DNA of 64,000 nt from Dichetophora obliterata (Eukaryota; Arthropoda; Insecta; Diptera; Sciomyzidae), in NCBI GenBank assembly GCA_963920525.1, contig OY986436.1, positions 88,976,470 to 89,040,469 on the forward strand. Reading direction: 5' to 3'. The stretch's first letter is position 1. Each line of letters begins with the position of its first letter. Below the pieces are notes generated by a model that was not told the DNA's origin, did not search any database, and was given only the letters and a program-made list of their open reading frames with translations. Of the stretch, positions 10,201 through 21,756 are shown piece after piece. A program made the position numbers and the translations under genes.

Positions 10201-11135
10201 ATCAATAGCTTATTTTGCATCAATACAAATGAATGTAAGTTTCGAAAGCCCGGGCTCAGGACCCAACTCGGAAAATTTTTTTGTTGTTTTTTTAAAATCT
10301 ACATTTTTTTACAAACTGTTTTGTGTGTTTAAATTTTTTCTGGAATTTTTTTTGTAAATTTTTTTATACAAAATAATATCAGAACCTTCAAAAGGTAGGC
10401 CTTACAGAGGTACTCATCAATGCAGTGATCATGGAGATGTATTGACGCCAATAATAGCAGTGCTAGCATGCCTTCTTTTGCGGAGCACTCGCTAAAATGC
10501 CCACTGGGTAGCAAGTTGGAATCGTATTCTCTATCAGCGAATAACCAAAATGCGTATTCGCTCAAGAAGAAAACTACGCTCAGTTTGCTCTTCGCCATTG
10601 CAGGGCTTAAGAGACTCGCTGTAACCATGAAAGAATTACCAGGTATTATTATTCGCTGAAAATTAGCTGGGGATAATCTGTCATTTTGGGCATATAGTGT
10701 CAAAATGAAGCGAGTAGGTGCAAACAATGTTGCTTCTTATATTATTTGAAATGAGAAAACGACAAAGAATTATTTATCTTGTCTTTGAACTTGATATAAG
10801 CCAAGTGATAAACATTGATAAGTAGCAAATTTTTTGCCTCATTACATCAAAAATTAGGTTTCTGCATAAGAAAAACAATATGAAGAAAATTATTTAATAT
10901 TTTAATGTTTGACTGATTAATAAATGAATTAAAAAATTTGATAAAAATAAGGACACCTATATTATAAACTTCTCAAAACTTAAATGTAGTCTATGGCATA
11001 GAATTTAACAGAAGTAACTAACAGCAGAAATATTACTTACTTCATATGTATATGTAGAGATCATGACAAAAGCAAAGACCAAAAAATCCCCTTTTACTTT
11101 TTGGTGTGATTGCAATACTTTTATTTGACGCTTTA

Positions 11136-11498
11136 GGGTAAGTAGTTTTTACAAGACCTATCGTTAATGTCAAAGTGTATTTTAGAGTTGCCAGTTTTCT
11201 TTATTATGTTATTTCTGGGATAAACACTTAGAAAAGGAATTTTATGGAAGGTAAATAATATTAAATGAGGATATATTATAATTATATATATATTATATAT
11301 AAGCAGAATAAGTCCGCTTCAAGCTTGCCTAAAACAAAAAATCTGTACTTCCCCGTTTTGAAGTATTTTTTATAAAGGATTTCATCAGAAACGCTTAGAC
11401 ATAGTATGCATTTTTCGTTGGATTTTAATTTGTGATATGGCAGCACTATATTTCATGATTTTGACATTAACGATAGGTTTTGTCAAAGCTACTTGCCC
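11136..11498. mobile_element. MITE with ~40 bp TIRs and TA flanks
   Basis: GGGTAAGTAGTTTTTACAAG at the left end is mirrored by GGGCAAGTAGCTTTGACAAA read from the right end. Similarity continues through CCTATCGTTAATGTCAAA on both sides. TA lies on each side (11134-11135, 11499-11500). It has no coding capacity. The TA flanks fit Tc1/mariner-type mobilisation but do not prove it. Confidence 0.75.
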
Positions 11499-11670
11499 TA
11501 CCTCATTATTCTGCCATGGGTAATTCTATCATGGCTGTAACGAATAGACAAAGCTGAAAACAATCAGCCTCTCAAAGCTTATCACTCGCCCTATTCGCAG
11601 AAAGTTGATAAACTATTCGCATGACTCGCAATGCTTGAGCGAATCACAGCGAGTCATCTACGCAGACAGT

Positions 11671-12130
11671 CCCCTTTCACATTGGTTAAGAATTGAATTC
11701 AAGTTTTTTTGACGTTCTCTTTTGGACTTGACGAAAGCTTTCACATTTGTCAAGAATTGAATTCAATTGCATGTCATTTATGCTTGCTTTCTTAAAAACA
11801 AAAGCGATTGCATCAACAACTTAAAATTGTTCGTAAAATATAATTATAATTCATAAGCGATGGAAATATGCTTACTATAAATAAATATCGGAAATAATTC
11901 AACAAAATAATTTACATTCAAGTTTCAGTACAGCAAACGCACTCCGATACACAAAAAAGAAAATGAATCAATCTGAAAAAAATGAGGAAAGAACAAAAGG
12001 AATACGAAAAAGTTGACGGTGCAGAGACACCGGTAACGTCAACTTTTTCCCTTCCGTCGCTTCCAATTTGCGGCGAATTGCCTACAAACTATGAAAATTG
12101 AATTCAATTCTTGACCAATGTGAAAGGGAT
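11671..12130. mobile_element. MITE with ~30 bp TIRs
   Basis: The left end CCCCTTTCACATTGGTTAAG and the right end (read inward) TCCCTTTCACATTGGTCAAG form TIRs that run on through AATTGAATTCAA. A second inner copy, CACATTTGTCAAGAATTGAA, follows at about 11747. A further hairpin around 12005-12055 has arms AAAGTTGACG and CGTCAACTTT. No open frame. The target duplication is unclear. Confidence 0.75.
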
Positions 12131-13780
12131 TTTAGATACTGCGCTGATTTCAACTACGCTGATGTTTATCAAGCACAAGAAATAAAAAAAATGATTGCTG
12201 GAGACTATTATTGTTAAATTTTAAGAGTTGTTTTTTAAAGTTCTATTTTACAGCAAATTAATTGTTTTGTAACTAACAATAAATTTATAAAGATATTGGC
12301 CTATTATCATAAACAAAATAAAAGCCAACCTTAAGTTTAGTTCAATATAATATGCTGCCAAATAGCTTGCACTAAATTAAAAGTTGATTTTTTATGATAT
12401 TTCGCCATTATACTTTTTAATAAAAATTAAAATTCAAGATATATATGTTGTTTGTTATTTAGCATTTGTTGACATATATCACGAGTTTATACTTAAAGGG
12501 CTCATTCCATCAGATTTCGCCAAGGGTGGTCGCCTCACCATCTAGAAATAAATTGGCAACAATACATATATGTCCCCATTATTGGAGACAACAAAAAACT
12601 TTTTCTTTTACCGTTAGCCCGTGGTGCCACTCAAAACTCTTCGAGGTCACCCAAGAAACATGCTTTAGGTTTATACAGTTTCCCTTGTATCTTTACTTCT
12701 AAGATAGGTTTTGACATTATTTAAAAACAATTTAACAAAAAATTAACTGTAAGTAAAATAAAATAAAAATTTTTTAATTAATATTGTATAAGGTGTGAAC
12801 AAATTATTTGATTCATGCGCTAGGAGGATTAAATAAAGAAGCATATTAAGAGGATCAAGAATAAGAAAATTTTAGTTCAATATCTCTTAAACAGATTATA
12901 CCTTATAAAAGAACTAAATTATTGCAAACACAGATAATGGCACTTGATTAGCGATAAATTTTATGTTGGAATCGTTATGTCTAGTTCTTTTTTACGGAAA
13001 TTTAATACCTTAAAAATGAGTTTAAAAGATTCTATAAAAAGATACAGTAAAAATTATTGTTTTGCCTTGAGCGCACTCGGTTTAAGAGATATTGAACTAA
13101 AAAACTTCACATTTCTGATCCTCGTAATATGCTTCTTCATATATACCATCTAGTGCAGGAATCGCAGATAAAATTGCAAGAAAACTTAAGGGCATGATTT
13201 TTGTATTAAACTCGTTTTTAATACAATTTTAAAAACGCATTTTTTTAAAAACAGGGCAAAATACACTCTCAAAATTTTAACAGTTTATTGAAAATTAGTG
13301 ACACTAAGAAAATTTAAAATAATTTAGATTTTCAAAAAGTGCGTCTTTAGAGATTCGTAAATTCATATTTTAAAAACAAAATATCTACAAGCCTGTAATT
13401 GGTATTATGATTTTTTTTTACGTTCTTTAACCAAAGAGAACTTAAATAAGAATTTATAAAAAAATAATGAATTTTGAAAAACTCTAACTTCTAAAAACAA
13501 GGTGGTTAAAAACGAAAAATATAATAATTTTGCAAAAGTTTCAGTAATTTTTTCCAACCTTATACATAAACTAGCAAATACCCACTGCTTCGCCTGCGAT
13601 AAAAATATTAAATACCATGTACAAATTTGAAATCCTAATATTAAAGTATTTTTTTGTATTTTCATATGCAAAATATAAAAATAACTGTGTTTGTTTAAAA
13701 ATGAAATAAATAAAAATTATTAAAAATTACTTTATTTTATTTCCTTTAATAAGCTTCTTTAAACAGCAATTGTTATGGTG
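12131..13780. other. Very AT-rich sequence, no gene recognised
   Basis: Short open frames here (12466-12702, 12944-13153, 13405-13671) have no recognisable domains and low-complexity composition. I see no TIR or other mobile signature apart from scattered A/T tracts. Confidence 0.45.
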
Positions 13781-13899
13781 AAAGAAAATTTCTTGGCTTT
13801 TTCTGTATTTTGATTTTTTAATAAGTCTTGCATAATAGGATTATAAAAAATTTTAATTCAAAAATGTAATTTTTTTGTAACTTATATTCTGAACATGAA

Positions 13900-14245
13900 A
13901 TAAGAAGAATTTTAATGACATCAAACTTTTGGCTATATCTCGAAAAAATATAGATTTTCTCAGTACAACGCATTTTTTTATGATAAGTTAATAAAAATAA
14001 CGGTAAACGAAAGATTTTTTGAAAATATTTTGTACGTATATCGATAAAATTTCCGTTATTATGTCATCAATATTATTTTTCGTTAATATTTCGATATCTT
14101 GAAAACTACATATGTTCTCAATATAACACATTTTTTAGCCTTGAATGAGAAAAAACCGATTGAAATTTCAATTTTTGAATTGCAAGCAAACATATCCGCC
14201 ATTTTCAAACCGATTTTCATCAAATTTCCTTTGTCTGAAAGGTCA
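13900..14245 (+). repeat. Diverged relative of the 853 bp array unit
   Basis: The order of motifs (TCTCAGTACAACGCATTTTT, then CTTGAATGAGAAAAAACCGA, then GCAAACATATCCGCCATT) follows that of the tandem units at 45-59 kb (TTTCAGTACAACGACTTTTT, CTAAGAATGAGAAAAAAACG, GCAAATATCTCCGCTGTC). Identity is low and patchy. It suggests an old copy of the same repeat superfamily, possibly a solo Helitron-derived fragment; no TC or CTAG end was found. Confidence 0.4.
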
Positions 14246-14800
14246 ATTAAGTGAATTTGGAGAAATGAGAAAAGATTAACAGTTAGTTCTCCAATTCAAT
14301 GTTTTATACTGTTTTCACAAAACCTCTAAAATATTATATTTGTGCTAAAAAATAATTTTTTTTTCAATTTCCATTTTCCCCACTCTTTCATAGTACATAT
14401 CATTTATCTGCAAAAATTTGCTTGATTTTGACACAAAATTCAATAAATAGTTTCTATTATAAAAATCATGAGCTATCAATTTTATTTTTTGGATAAAATT
14501 TTATTTTTTCAAAATGTTATATTTTCACATATTTCACATATTTCAAAACAATTTAAAGTTATGTATAAACATAAATCTATGTTTTAAGGCATTTAACTAT
14601 CTATTTAGCATTTTTATTGATTTAAAGACGAAGGTGCCACAGACCGCCTTTCCGCCATTTATGAATTTGTATGCTATTTGGAAAAAAAATGTTATGTATA
14701 TTTTTACCATTTTTTCACCATAAAACAAATTTAAGTCTAATAAGACCAAAATCATTCAAAATATAGCATTTTTTATGATTTGTGGGCTGTAATGGGGGTG

Positions 14801-14995
14801 TGCTTATTCCCTGAAAAGTGGGCGTAACTAAAGTGGAACACTCCCATTTTTAGTACAGTTGCCAAGAGTAATCATATAAACTAAATTACAAAATTTTAGT
14901 TTAATGCGAACCAAACCGTCTTTACTCCACGCTTATCCCCCAAAAAGTGGGCGTAACTAAAGTGGGAAATGCCCATTTTTAGTATAGTTGCCAAG
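14801..14995 (+). repeat. Two direct repeats of ~66 bp, about 130 bp apart
   Basis: AAGTGGGCGTAACTAAAGTG followed by CCCATTTTTAGTA, then CAGTTGCCAAG or TAGTTGCCAAG, occurs at 14816-14866 and 14945-14995. The intervening ACTAAATTACAAAATTTTAG also recurs at about 18240-18262. This is a low-copy interspersed repeat of unknown type. Confidence 0.65.
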
Positions 14996-15307
14996 ATTGG
15001 GTCAAACTAATCATTTTAACCCATTCAGCCAAATGAAAAATGAAGTCATCTCATTTCCCATACAAATTCTCAATTGCAATTACACTCATTTAAAACAAAT
15101 GAACGTGATTGGATACGTTCTTAAAACTTATTACAAACTATTTTGAACTAACACACTAAAAACAAAGGAAAACGTCAAACAACAAAAATTTTTGTACACA
15201 TCACTATCAAGTAGTAAAAACAAAACAAAGAATCAGGTGTCAAACGAAATGAGATACTTTCGCAAAAGAAAACAAATGTAAGCACTTAAAATGACCGATT
15301 TCATATG

Positions 15308-15444
15308 AGAGCCTGAACAGAATCAAAAATCGTTGCGGCCGACGATCTTTAATGTTGGAAAATACATACAAAATGTAGAAAAAACCTAGAATCTATTCTA
15401 TTTCAATCGTCGGTCGCAACGATTTTTGATTCTGTTCAGGCTCT
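15308..15444. mobile_element. Near-perfect hairpin, 39 bp arms
   Basis: AGAGCCTGAACAGAATCAAA (start 15308) is mirrored by the complement ending at 15444. The arms continue through AATCGTTGCGGCCGACGAT with one mismatch. The 59-base loop is A/T-rich. The well-kept arms suggest a young MITE or foldback. A 4 bp TGAG on each side (15306-15309, 15444-15447) could be a target duplication but overlaps the arms. Confidence 0.7.
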
Positions 15445-16169
15445 GAGTCATTTGGCCCAATTTAACAAAATTTGACCGAAACCGTTTCGTGTTATATTAA
15501 GAGAAGCTCCCGCGACAAAGAGAGGAAACCTTTGTTTGCTGTTGTATTGTGCTGCTTGTTGAATGTAAGCACCAAATAAAATACGTCAATTTTGTAATAA
15601 TTAAAGAATAGACTTTTCGAAAAACTTTGTAAGCTATGAAACTGGAAATTATCATAGAAATTGAATAAACAAAGAATTATAAAAATTATCAAATTGTAAT
15701 CAAAGAATTATCAAAAAAATAATCTTGTCTTGGTGAAAATTTCGTGAGTTTCCTTTTATATAATAGTATATATATAGATATACTATATCCAGGTAATATT
15801 TTCCCTGAGGAATCTATTTTCGTTTCATATAATAAACAAAATTTTTCATTTTATTTTATTTAAAACAAAAAGTTTTTGAAAGATTTACAATTTTCTAAAA
15901 TCATGTTTTAAAATAAGTAGTTTTGGGTTATACATAGTTCCAATAATTTTAGTTTAAAGATTTTACTAATAAATTTCCTTTCACCGTATCTAGCAGTACT
16001 TTCTTAACAATACCTATTAACTAATGCGCACACACTTTATAATAAGTTTTACATTCATTCTTAACTTTATCGCAGCCGGGTAAAATAAAATTTGCAAAAA
16101 ACAAATAATTTTTGCTCCACCTTACTGTAAATTGATATGTCATTTTTGTTCCAGTTTAAAAATATTTGT
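15445..16169. other. AT-rich sequence, no gene recognised
   Basis: A small palindrome lies around 15763-15788 (AGTATATATATAGATATACT). The minus-strand open frame at 15492-15692 is low-complexity and has no domain. Confidence 0.4.
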
Positions 16170-17298
16170 TTTTTTTTAACTAACTTTTCGTCTGCATTTT
16201 TATATGTCCGTCTGTTTACCTGTATTCTACATTATCCGTCTGTCGGTATTTTTGCTTATGACAGTCTGTCCACTATACATTTATTTAATTTTGCAATATA
16301 AATAAGAGCACAAAAAAAAACATTAACTAAAGTCTTATAAGATTTCTGCAAAAAGCGATTTACTGTGTAAGGTAGATTTCATCAGTGGCTTAGCGGTCAT
16401 GCCCGAACAAATGCCATTCAGAATTATGTACAGGTATTGGAGGCCTCGCAGCTACATGGTATTTACGGAATACTTGGTTACGTCATGTGTCCATTTACCA
16501 CTGGGCTATTTTCAGTGTGCTCTTTAAGGCGCTCATTAAACATGCTCAAACTCAATAGTATTAAGGCCCAACCAAGATATGCTTAAGCAAACAAAAATTT
16601 GAGAGCAAAAGCACGCACTTACACAGCAATATATGAAGTCGCCAAAGTTTTGTCTAAGCATTCATTTCGTTCAGTTTTTCAACTTTCGTTTACTTTTTGA
16701 AACTTGAGAGAGAGCGCTTGACATCGTAGTTTGCTAAGCAGAATAGGGTTGCTAACAGTATTGAGAATGCGTTTAATTAAAATTTTATTATTTGTATGCC
16801 AAATTTTTCAATGAAAAATATTATTTTTTTTTGTTTGTGTATATTTTAGCAAATCATGGAAAATTTTCAGACAAATTTAGCGTTTGCCACAGCTTATAAG
16901 CCAAGCAGCACAATAAACATTTTTTTTGTGTGAGCTGATGGCAACCCTTTTTAACATATCTATATAAATTTTTTTTATCTGTCAATTGAAAAAATTACGT
17001 TAATTTATTTATTCAAAATTAATGCAGATCCCAATTTTGTTGATTAACTCATAAAAATTGCTAAAAAAAATAAAAACATATATGAAAGACAGGCATTATT
17101 TCAACAAATTTTTTAAAGAACTTTTTTATTACATTTTTGTCAAGATTTTGTAAACGTTTGACATTTTGTTAAGCATGAAATCTGCCAACTTGGGCGACTT
17201 TTCACTTAATCATATTTTTCGTCAACTTTTCTCTGAGACTTTTGTTTGCTTAAGCATAGCTTGGTTGGGCCTTAAATGTGCAAAGCTACCCGACACCG
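16170..17298 (+). mobile_element. Degraded hAT-type element, second copy of the family at 31458-33019
   Basis: 16200-16560 resembles 32760-32985 (shared CATTATCCGTCTGTCGG, CTGTCCACT, AAGATTTCTGCAAAAA, GCGCTCATTAA). The right end TGTGCAAAGCTACCCGACACCG (17277-17298) matches the family's TIR. The copy is split by the TTAA-flanked MITE at 16565-17271. The left terminus was not found, so it is truncated or too diverged. A stretch near 16385 (AGTGGCTTAGCGGTCATGCC) resembles a tRNA A-box, with no matching B-box. Confidence 0.6.
16565..17271. mobile_element. Non-autonomous element with TTAA target duplication
   Basis: The ends GGCCCAACCAAGATATGCTT and (read inward from the right) GGCCCAACCAAGCTATGCTT are near-perfect TIRs of about 26 bp. 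TTAA lies exactly on each side (16561-16564 and 17272-17275). TTAA is the target of piggyBac and Kolobok elements, so a transposase of one of these groups probably moved it. It is 707 bp with no meaningful coding region. It inserted into the older hAT copy, whose halves rejoin when it is removed. Confidence 0.85.
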
Positions 17299-18744
17299 CA
17301 ATAGAAACAATGAGAAACACAATAGGAGAAGAAAAGAGAGATAAAGATTTATGCTGCCTGTGTGTCTAACAATTTAATAAAGCACTGACTTGTATGTTTG
17401 GTTTTTTTTGGCTGCATTATAAATTTAAATTTTAATAACTTTTAAGAGTTTTTTAAAAATAAAGGATGCTAGGTTTTAAGTTAAACATATAGCTTTATAT
17501 TAGTGAAAGAATTACTAAAATTGGTTCAGTAGTTTTTAAGTAAGCGTCGTCGCAGATACGTGAGAAGCGATCAGCTGCCAGGTTTGTTTTTAATGGCCTA
17601 CCTCGCGTTTCATTAGCTGGTATTTTTTTAAAAATATTCTGAACAAAATGCAGCGAACGATTTAATAATCTGCCAATATCGCGTAGAGATTTACATTCTT
17701 TTCTAGAGTCGATGCCAATATTTGTTCCTCAGCGGTGCAGTGCTTATTTCGACCCATCTACATTAAATCCTTTTAGTAATTTTATAGAATTAAACTTTTT
17801 TATTGAAAACACTTATCGTTTCCTTAAAAAAATTTCACAAAATTTGAAATAGCAGTTCAGAAAATAAGTTAACGTTGTCTTGTATCTATTATTTTGATCA
17901 AGCAAATTTTCGAACTTTACACAAAAGGTTAGAGAGAAAAAAAAACCAGGGATACACACTTTATATTATTCTATAAAAGGCGTTACCAGATTGCATTCTT
18001 TAATTTTAAGAAAACCTCTGTATGTTAAAATTACTTAAATGGGAATTTATGGTGAATATACATGAAATCTTCTAGGTGTATTTAATAATTTGATCAGATA
18101 CACAATATAGTGACCATCACTTGGCCCCATAGAACATACACACCAAGTTCCTTTATAAAAATATACACAACTCCGGAATTATAGTGATTTATGAGAATTA
18201 GGCTTCCATTTTTGGTGGAGTTGCTGAGACTAACCATACAAACTAAATTACAAAATTTTAGTCAAATACAACCGAATTCGTATGAAATATAGCGTTTTTA
18301 TTGATTTCTTGGCGGTCATAATTGGAGTGGTAATAGGGGGTGTGGTAATAAGGGGTGTGGTAATTTTTTGAAGCAAATCTTATTAAGCCTCGTTTTGTGA
18401 TTTGCTTGAGTGAAATATTAAAAACGACTCTTTTTTCCATACACCTTTTTCTAAGAATTATTGTTGTTTTTTTACTTGCGTCTATTACAACAAGAGGATA
18501 TAAAATTAAAAATATTTCTTTGTGAGCGTGTATCAGTGAGAGTCGAACTCGAACCATTACGATCGAGAGTTCTACACACTAACCACTTCAAAATAAACAA
18601 GTTTGTGTTATGATCTGATTTATTTAGTATTAAGTATTAACTGAAGCTGTGTTGCAGTAGATGACAGGAATTTAAAAAAGAATTCTGCATTATCTATCCT
18701 ACATGTGAATGCGTGAAGGTATGATGCAACAGATTACAAGAATG
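17299..18744. other. AT-rich sequence with a tRNA-like segment, no gene recognised
   Basis: 18205-18275 repeats motifs of 14850-14920. Around 18685-18740 a segment (TCTATCCTACATGTGAATGC and ATGATGCAACAGATTACAAG) recurs in similar form at 22850-22900, just outside the other end of the 18.7-22.8 kb repeat complex. Confidence 0.4.
18525..18600 (-). repeat. tRNA-derived segment, possible SINE head or tRNA relic
   Basis: On the minus strand an A-box-like GAAGTGGTTAGTGTGTAGAAC is followed by an anticodon-arm-like stretch and a B-box-like GAGTTCGACTCTC. The TTCGA core is intact. The 5' and 3' ends do not pair into an acceptor stem. The sequence leads into an AT-rich tail, which is typical of a SINE. 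Confidence 0.45.
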
Positions 18745-19298
18745 CAAGGTTGCCAGTCAAAATTCGGAACAATTTCCACGAAAATTACCTTTTTCCCACA
18801 GTAACATAAGTTACATAACACCAAAATTCCCATGGTAAAGATAAAAAAAAAATCCCACCGCAATAAAAAATAAATAAAGATTTAAAAATATCACCAAAAA
18901 TCCCATAAGTTTCAAAAAATACCACAATAAATCCCATATGCATAAAAAATTAAAAAACAATTAGAAATACCACAAAGAAATAATAATGGTATTTAACGAA
19001 CGGCGTATTTGTGATGTTAATAGCGTAAGAGAGATATATTATCTGAAGCGTATTTTGCAACAATAAAAATGTAAGGGATTTTACATACGCCGCTTACGAC
19101 AATGCGGTGAAAGTAGAGCGTATGTAAGTACTGTGATTTCATTTTCATTTTAAAAGATAATTGAAAACCAATGGATTCGATAAGTAAACTTGCAAATAGT
19201 TTTAATACTTTTAATATTTAATAGTTTTGGTAGTAATTATATTTTATTATTTTTGGCATTTTTACATATATAACGCTTACATAAAAATCAAAAATTCG

Positions 19299-19428
19299 GG
19301 ATTGTATTTCCATATGTCAAAAAATATCTACTTAGTTTTCATGATGGCAACTTGTTTTGTATTGTATTTTGGATTGTATTTCCATATGTCAAAAAATATC
19401 TACTTAGTTTTCATGATGGCAACTTGTT
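19299..19428 (+). repeat. Tandem duplication, 72 bp period
   Basis: GGATTGTATTTCCATATGTC through GATGGCAACTTGTT occurs at 19299-19356 and again at 19371-19428. The copies look identical, so the duplication is recent. Confidence 0.9.
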
Positions 19429-19659
19429 CTTAGAACAAATATGCAATTTAATGGTTTTTATTAAGGGTTAGTTTGAGAAAATGTACAGCGTAAACTTAAA
19501 GCTTTGCGCATCGTTCATCGAATACCATTATTAAATTTTTGCTTAATAAAAGAGAAAAATAAATTTTTAAAAAGAAAATTCCCGAACTTGCATGCAATTA
19601 AAAAATACCACGCTGACTTCCCACGACAATTAAAAAATACCATGGGAATTCATTCCCAA

Positions 19660-20010
19660 AAAAAAAGACACAGTTTCGATAGTATCGTGAGTATAGACGT
19701 AGAATTCCTTTTTATACAGTAATAGAGAAAAATTCTGGTTTTTTTCATGTATATTCTTCAAAACTGTTTTAAGGTATTTCATCTTCTAAATAAAAATTAT
19801 TCAAAAACAAATTTGTTGTTGTTGTCCTTCTTTAAATTTACCTGATCTAAAAAGCTCACAATTCATGTAAAAATATGTTTTGTTTTATAAAAAGTTTTTG
19901 TTTGATATTTATGGTGATGCATTTGTTGTTATTTTTCATTTGTTTTGTTGGTTAAAACTAAATGTAATTCAAAGTTATGTTTAATTAATGGAAATAAATA
20001 TGGGTAAATT
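19660..20010 (+). repeat. Interspersed repeat B, left copy
   Basis: Matches 63390-63660 in the same orientation (CACAGTTTCGATAGTATCGT, GTATAGACGTAGAATTCC, TGATCTAAAAAGCTC), and its second half matches 63700-63875 in inverted orientation. It therefore belongs to a family that exists both as single and as inverted-pair units. Confidence 0.75.
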
Positions 20011-20479
20011 TAAAATAAGTATTTAATATGGAAAGAATATAATGCGTAATAAAAATAATTCGAATTTATTATGTTATTTAAAAAATAAATGTAGTTTTTA
20101 AAGCACAACGCATGCTTAGTAACGCATGCGCAAATTTGCGTAGATATTTGCGTACATATGTACATGCTGAAAATAAACATTCGTTTTATTCGTACTCTAA
20201 CTCATGGCAGAATAGCCAGGTAGGGCCGACTCGGAGAGGAATGCAGTAGAAAGCAGAGAAAAGTGAGCTAGTTGTCAAATACAGCTGTTCATGTCGAGTA
20301 AAAATTAAGAACATCTAAAAAAATTTCAGCTAACTGAACCAACAACAATTGCCAAGCAACTCTAAAACAACGACGCACAGAAAAGAGCATGATCACAGCT
20401 GTTGAGCAGCGTTAGAGGGTATGAACCGAATCGTCCACAGAAAATAAACAGAACTTTGCTTACTATGTCCCGCTTTTCA

Positions 20480-20720
20480 CTCGTCACTCACGAAAATTCT
20501 CGAGCTTGCGGTGAAAGCAATTATTGCTCCGAGAGCAATAATTCTCTTGCTCTGGTAGCAAGATCTCTTTGTCTCGCTTTTCACTCGGCAATAATTGACT
20601 TTGCCGCAAGCAGTTCGTGGATTATTCGCCCGCATGAGGGGGTTTACGAAAGTCCCCATTAAACCCGAGTAGTCAACAAACTACTTGCGGCTAAAGCAAT
20701 TATTGCTCATAGAATTGCGG
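20480..20720. repeat. Block of dense short palindromes
   Basis: AGCAATTATTGCT-type inverted repeats occur several times (for example 20517-20550 and 20695-20710), with CTTGCTCTGGTAGCAAG and ATGAGGGGGTTTACGAAAGTCCCCAT. The GC content is higher than the surroundings. Open frames run in both directions, but no protein domain is seen. Confidence 0.5.
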
Positions 20721-21756
20721 AGTGAAAAACTGCCCTTTGCAGCACATGCAGAACCAAAACAACAATATCAGCAGCTAGTAGCAACGTTGCCAGTAATGTT
20801 GGAAAAATTTCGTGGTAATTTTTAATTGCCCTTAGGAATTTTTGTTTCTGGGAATTCCTTTTAAATTTTTTAATTCTGCGTGGTATTTTTTAATTGGCGT
20901 GGAAATTCAGCTCGGTATTATTCAAATTTCCGTGGGAGTTTGGTAATATTCTTCTTACATTTTTTTTTTTTTTTTTTAGTAAGCAAAGTTTCTCTGTGGT
21001 ATTTCAAAATGTTTTTTTAATTGTTTGTGCATATGGGACTTATTGTGGTATTATTTATGCGAACGAGATTTTTGTGGCAATTTTAAATGCATATGGAATT
21101 TGTGGTGGTATTTTTAAAACGCGTGGTATTTTTGTGGTAATTTTTAATGATCGTAAGATTTTTTTGATATTTTTTATTGCGGAAGAAACTTTTTGTTTAT
21201 CTTTACAATGGTAATTTTTGTTGTATTTAATTTATGTTATTGTGAAAAAAGTAACTTTTGTCGGAATTGTTTTAAATTTTAACTGGCAACCTTGGCTAGT
21301 AGTAGTTCATTTTATTGTAGTCGCATACTCTCTGGCTCTCTAGCTACATGCATCTGTATTCTCTATTGCATTACAACCCAACAAGCCATGAATGTTACTG
21401 TGCCAGCTAAACGGTACTTAAAATGGCAGTGTCTGATTTGCTGGTATGAAAACGACATGTTTTTGTACCTTTAACCCGTTCTCTATATTATTGTAAAGTC
21501 CTATTTTATATTTATGAAGAATCGAATTGAAATTAATGTCTTATTCGCTTGATGCGTCGTTTGTTCTTGTCTTTTCTCCCCCTCTTTTTCACCCGTTCGC
21601 CAAAAAACTCTAAAATATGCATTGAATCCTGCATTGAAATCAAGGTAGTGCAGTTGCGTTGCCGTTCATTGTTTAGTTTATTGTTGCAACTTAATAAAAA
21701 CCATTTCAAGAAAAGGTTACAATTGTTTAACAACAAATAAAATTAATATACAACTT

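Larger units (their letters stand above)
8698..11133. other. AT-rich non-coding stretch with a small hairpin and a tRNA-like segment
   Basis: No gene recognised. Segments of higher GC occur at 9140-9260, 9900-10060 and 10440-10640; the last has open frames on both strands but no domain. The tRNA-like piece and the hairpin are listed separately. Confidence 0.4.
18745..21294. mobile_element. Foldback-like element with long, internally repetitive inverted arms
   Basis: The left end CAAGGTTGCCAGTCAAAATT is mirrored at the right end (21271-21294). Both arms (about 18745-19010 and 20810-21294) are built from short degenerate units of the type AAAAATACCACRNNAATTCCC, written as complement on the right (GTGGTATTTTTAATT). 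Such arms of variable direct repeats are the hallmark of foldback elements. More of the same units sit inside at 19600-19650. The interior holds a 72 bp duplication, a piece shared with 63.4-63.8 kb and a block dense in short palindromes (20500-20720). No transposase gene was recognised; the 106-codon frame at 20894-21214 is repeat sequence. Confidence 0.6.

Noticed and set aside
10329..10727. 132-codon open frame on the minus strand, overlapping a 63-codon frame on the plus strand
   Set aside because: No domain, no splice or poly(A) context, and openness on both strands suggests composition rather than coding.
18525..18600. Functional tRNA gene
   Set aside because: B-box and A-box motifs are present, but the ends cannot form an acceptor stem.
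20894..21214. 106-codon hydrophobic open frame
   Set aside because: It lies within the right arm of the foldback-like element and is made of the GTGGTATTTTTAATT units.
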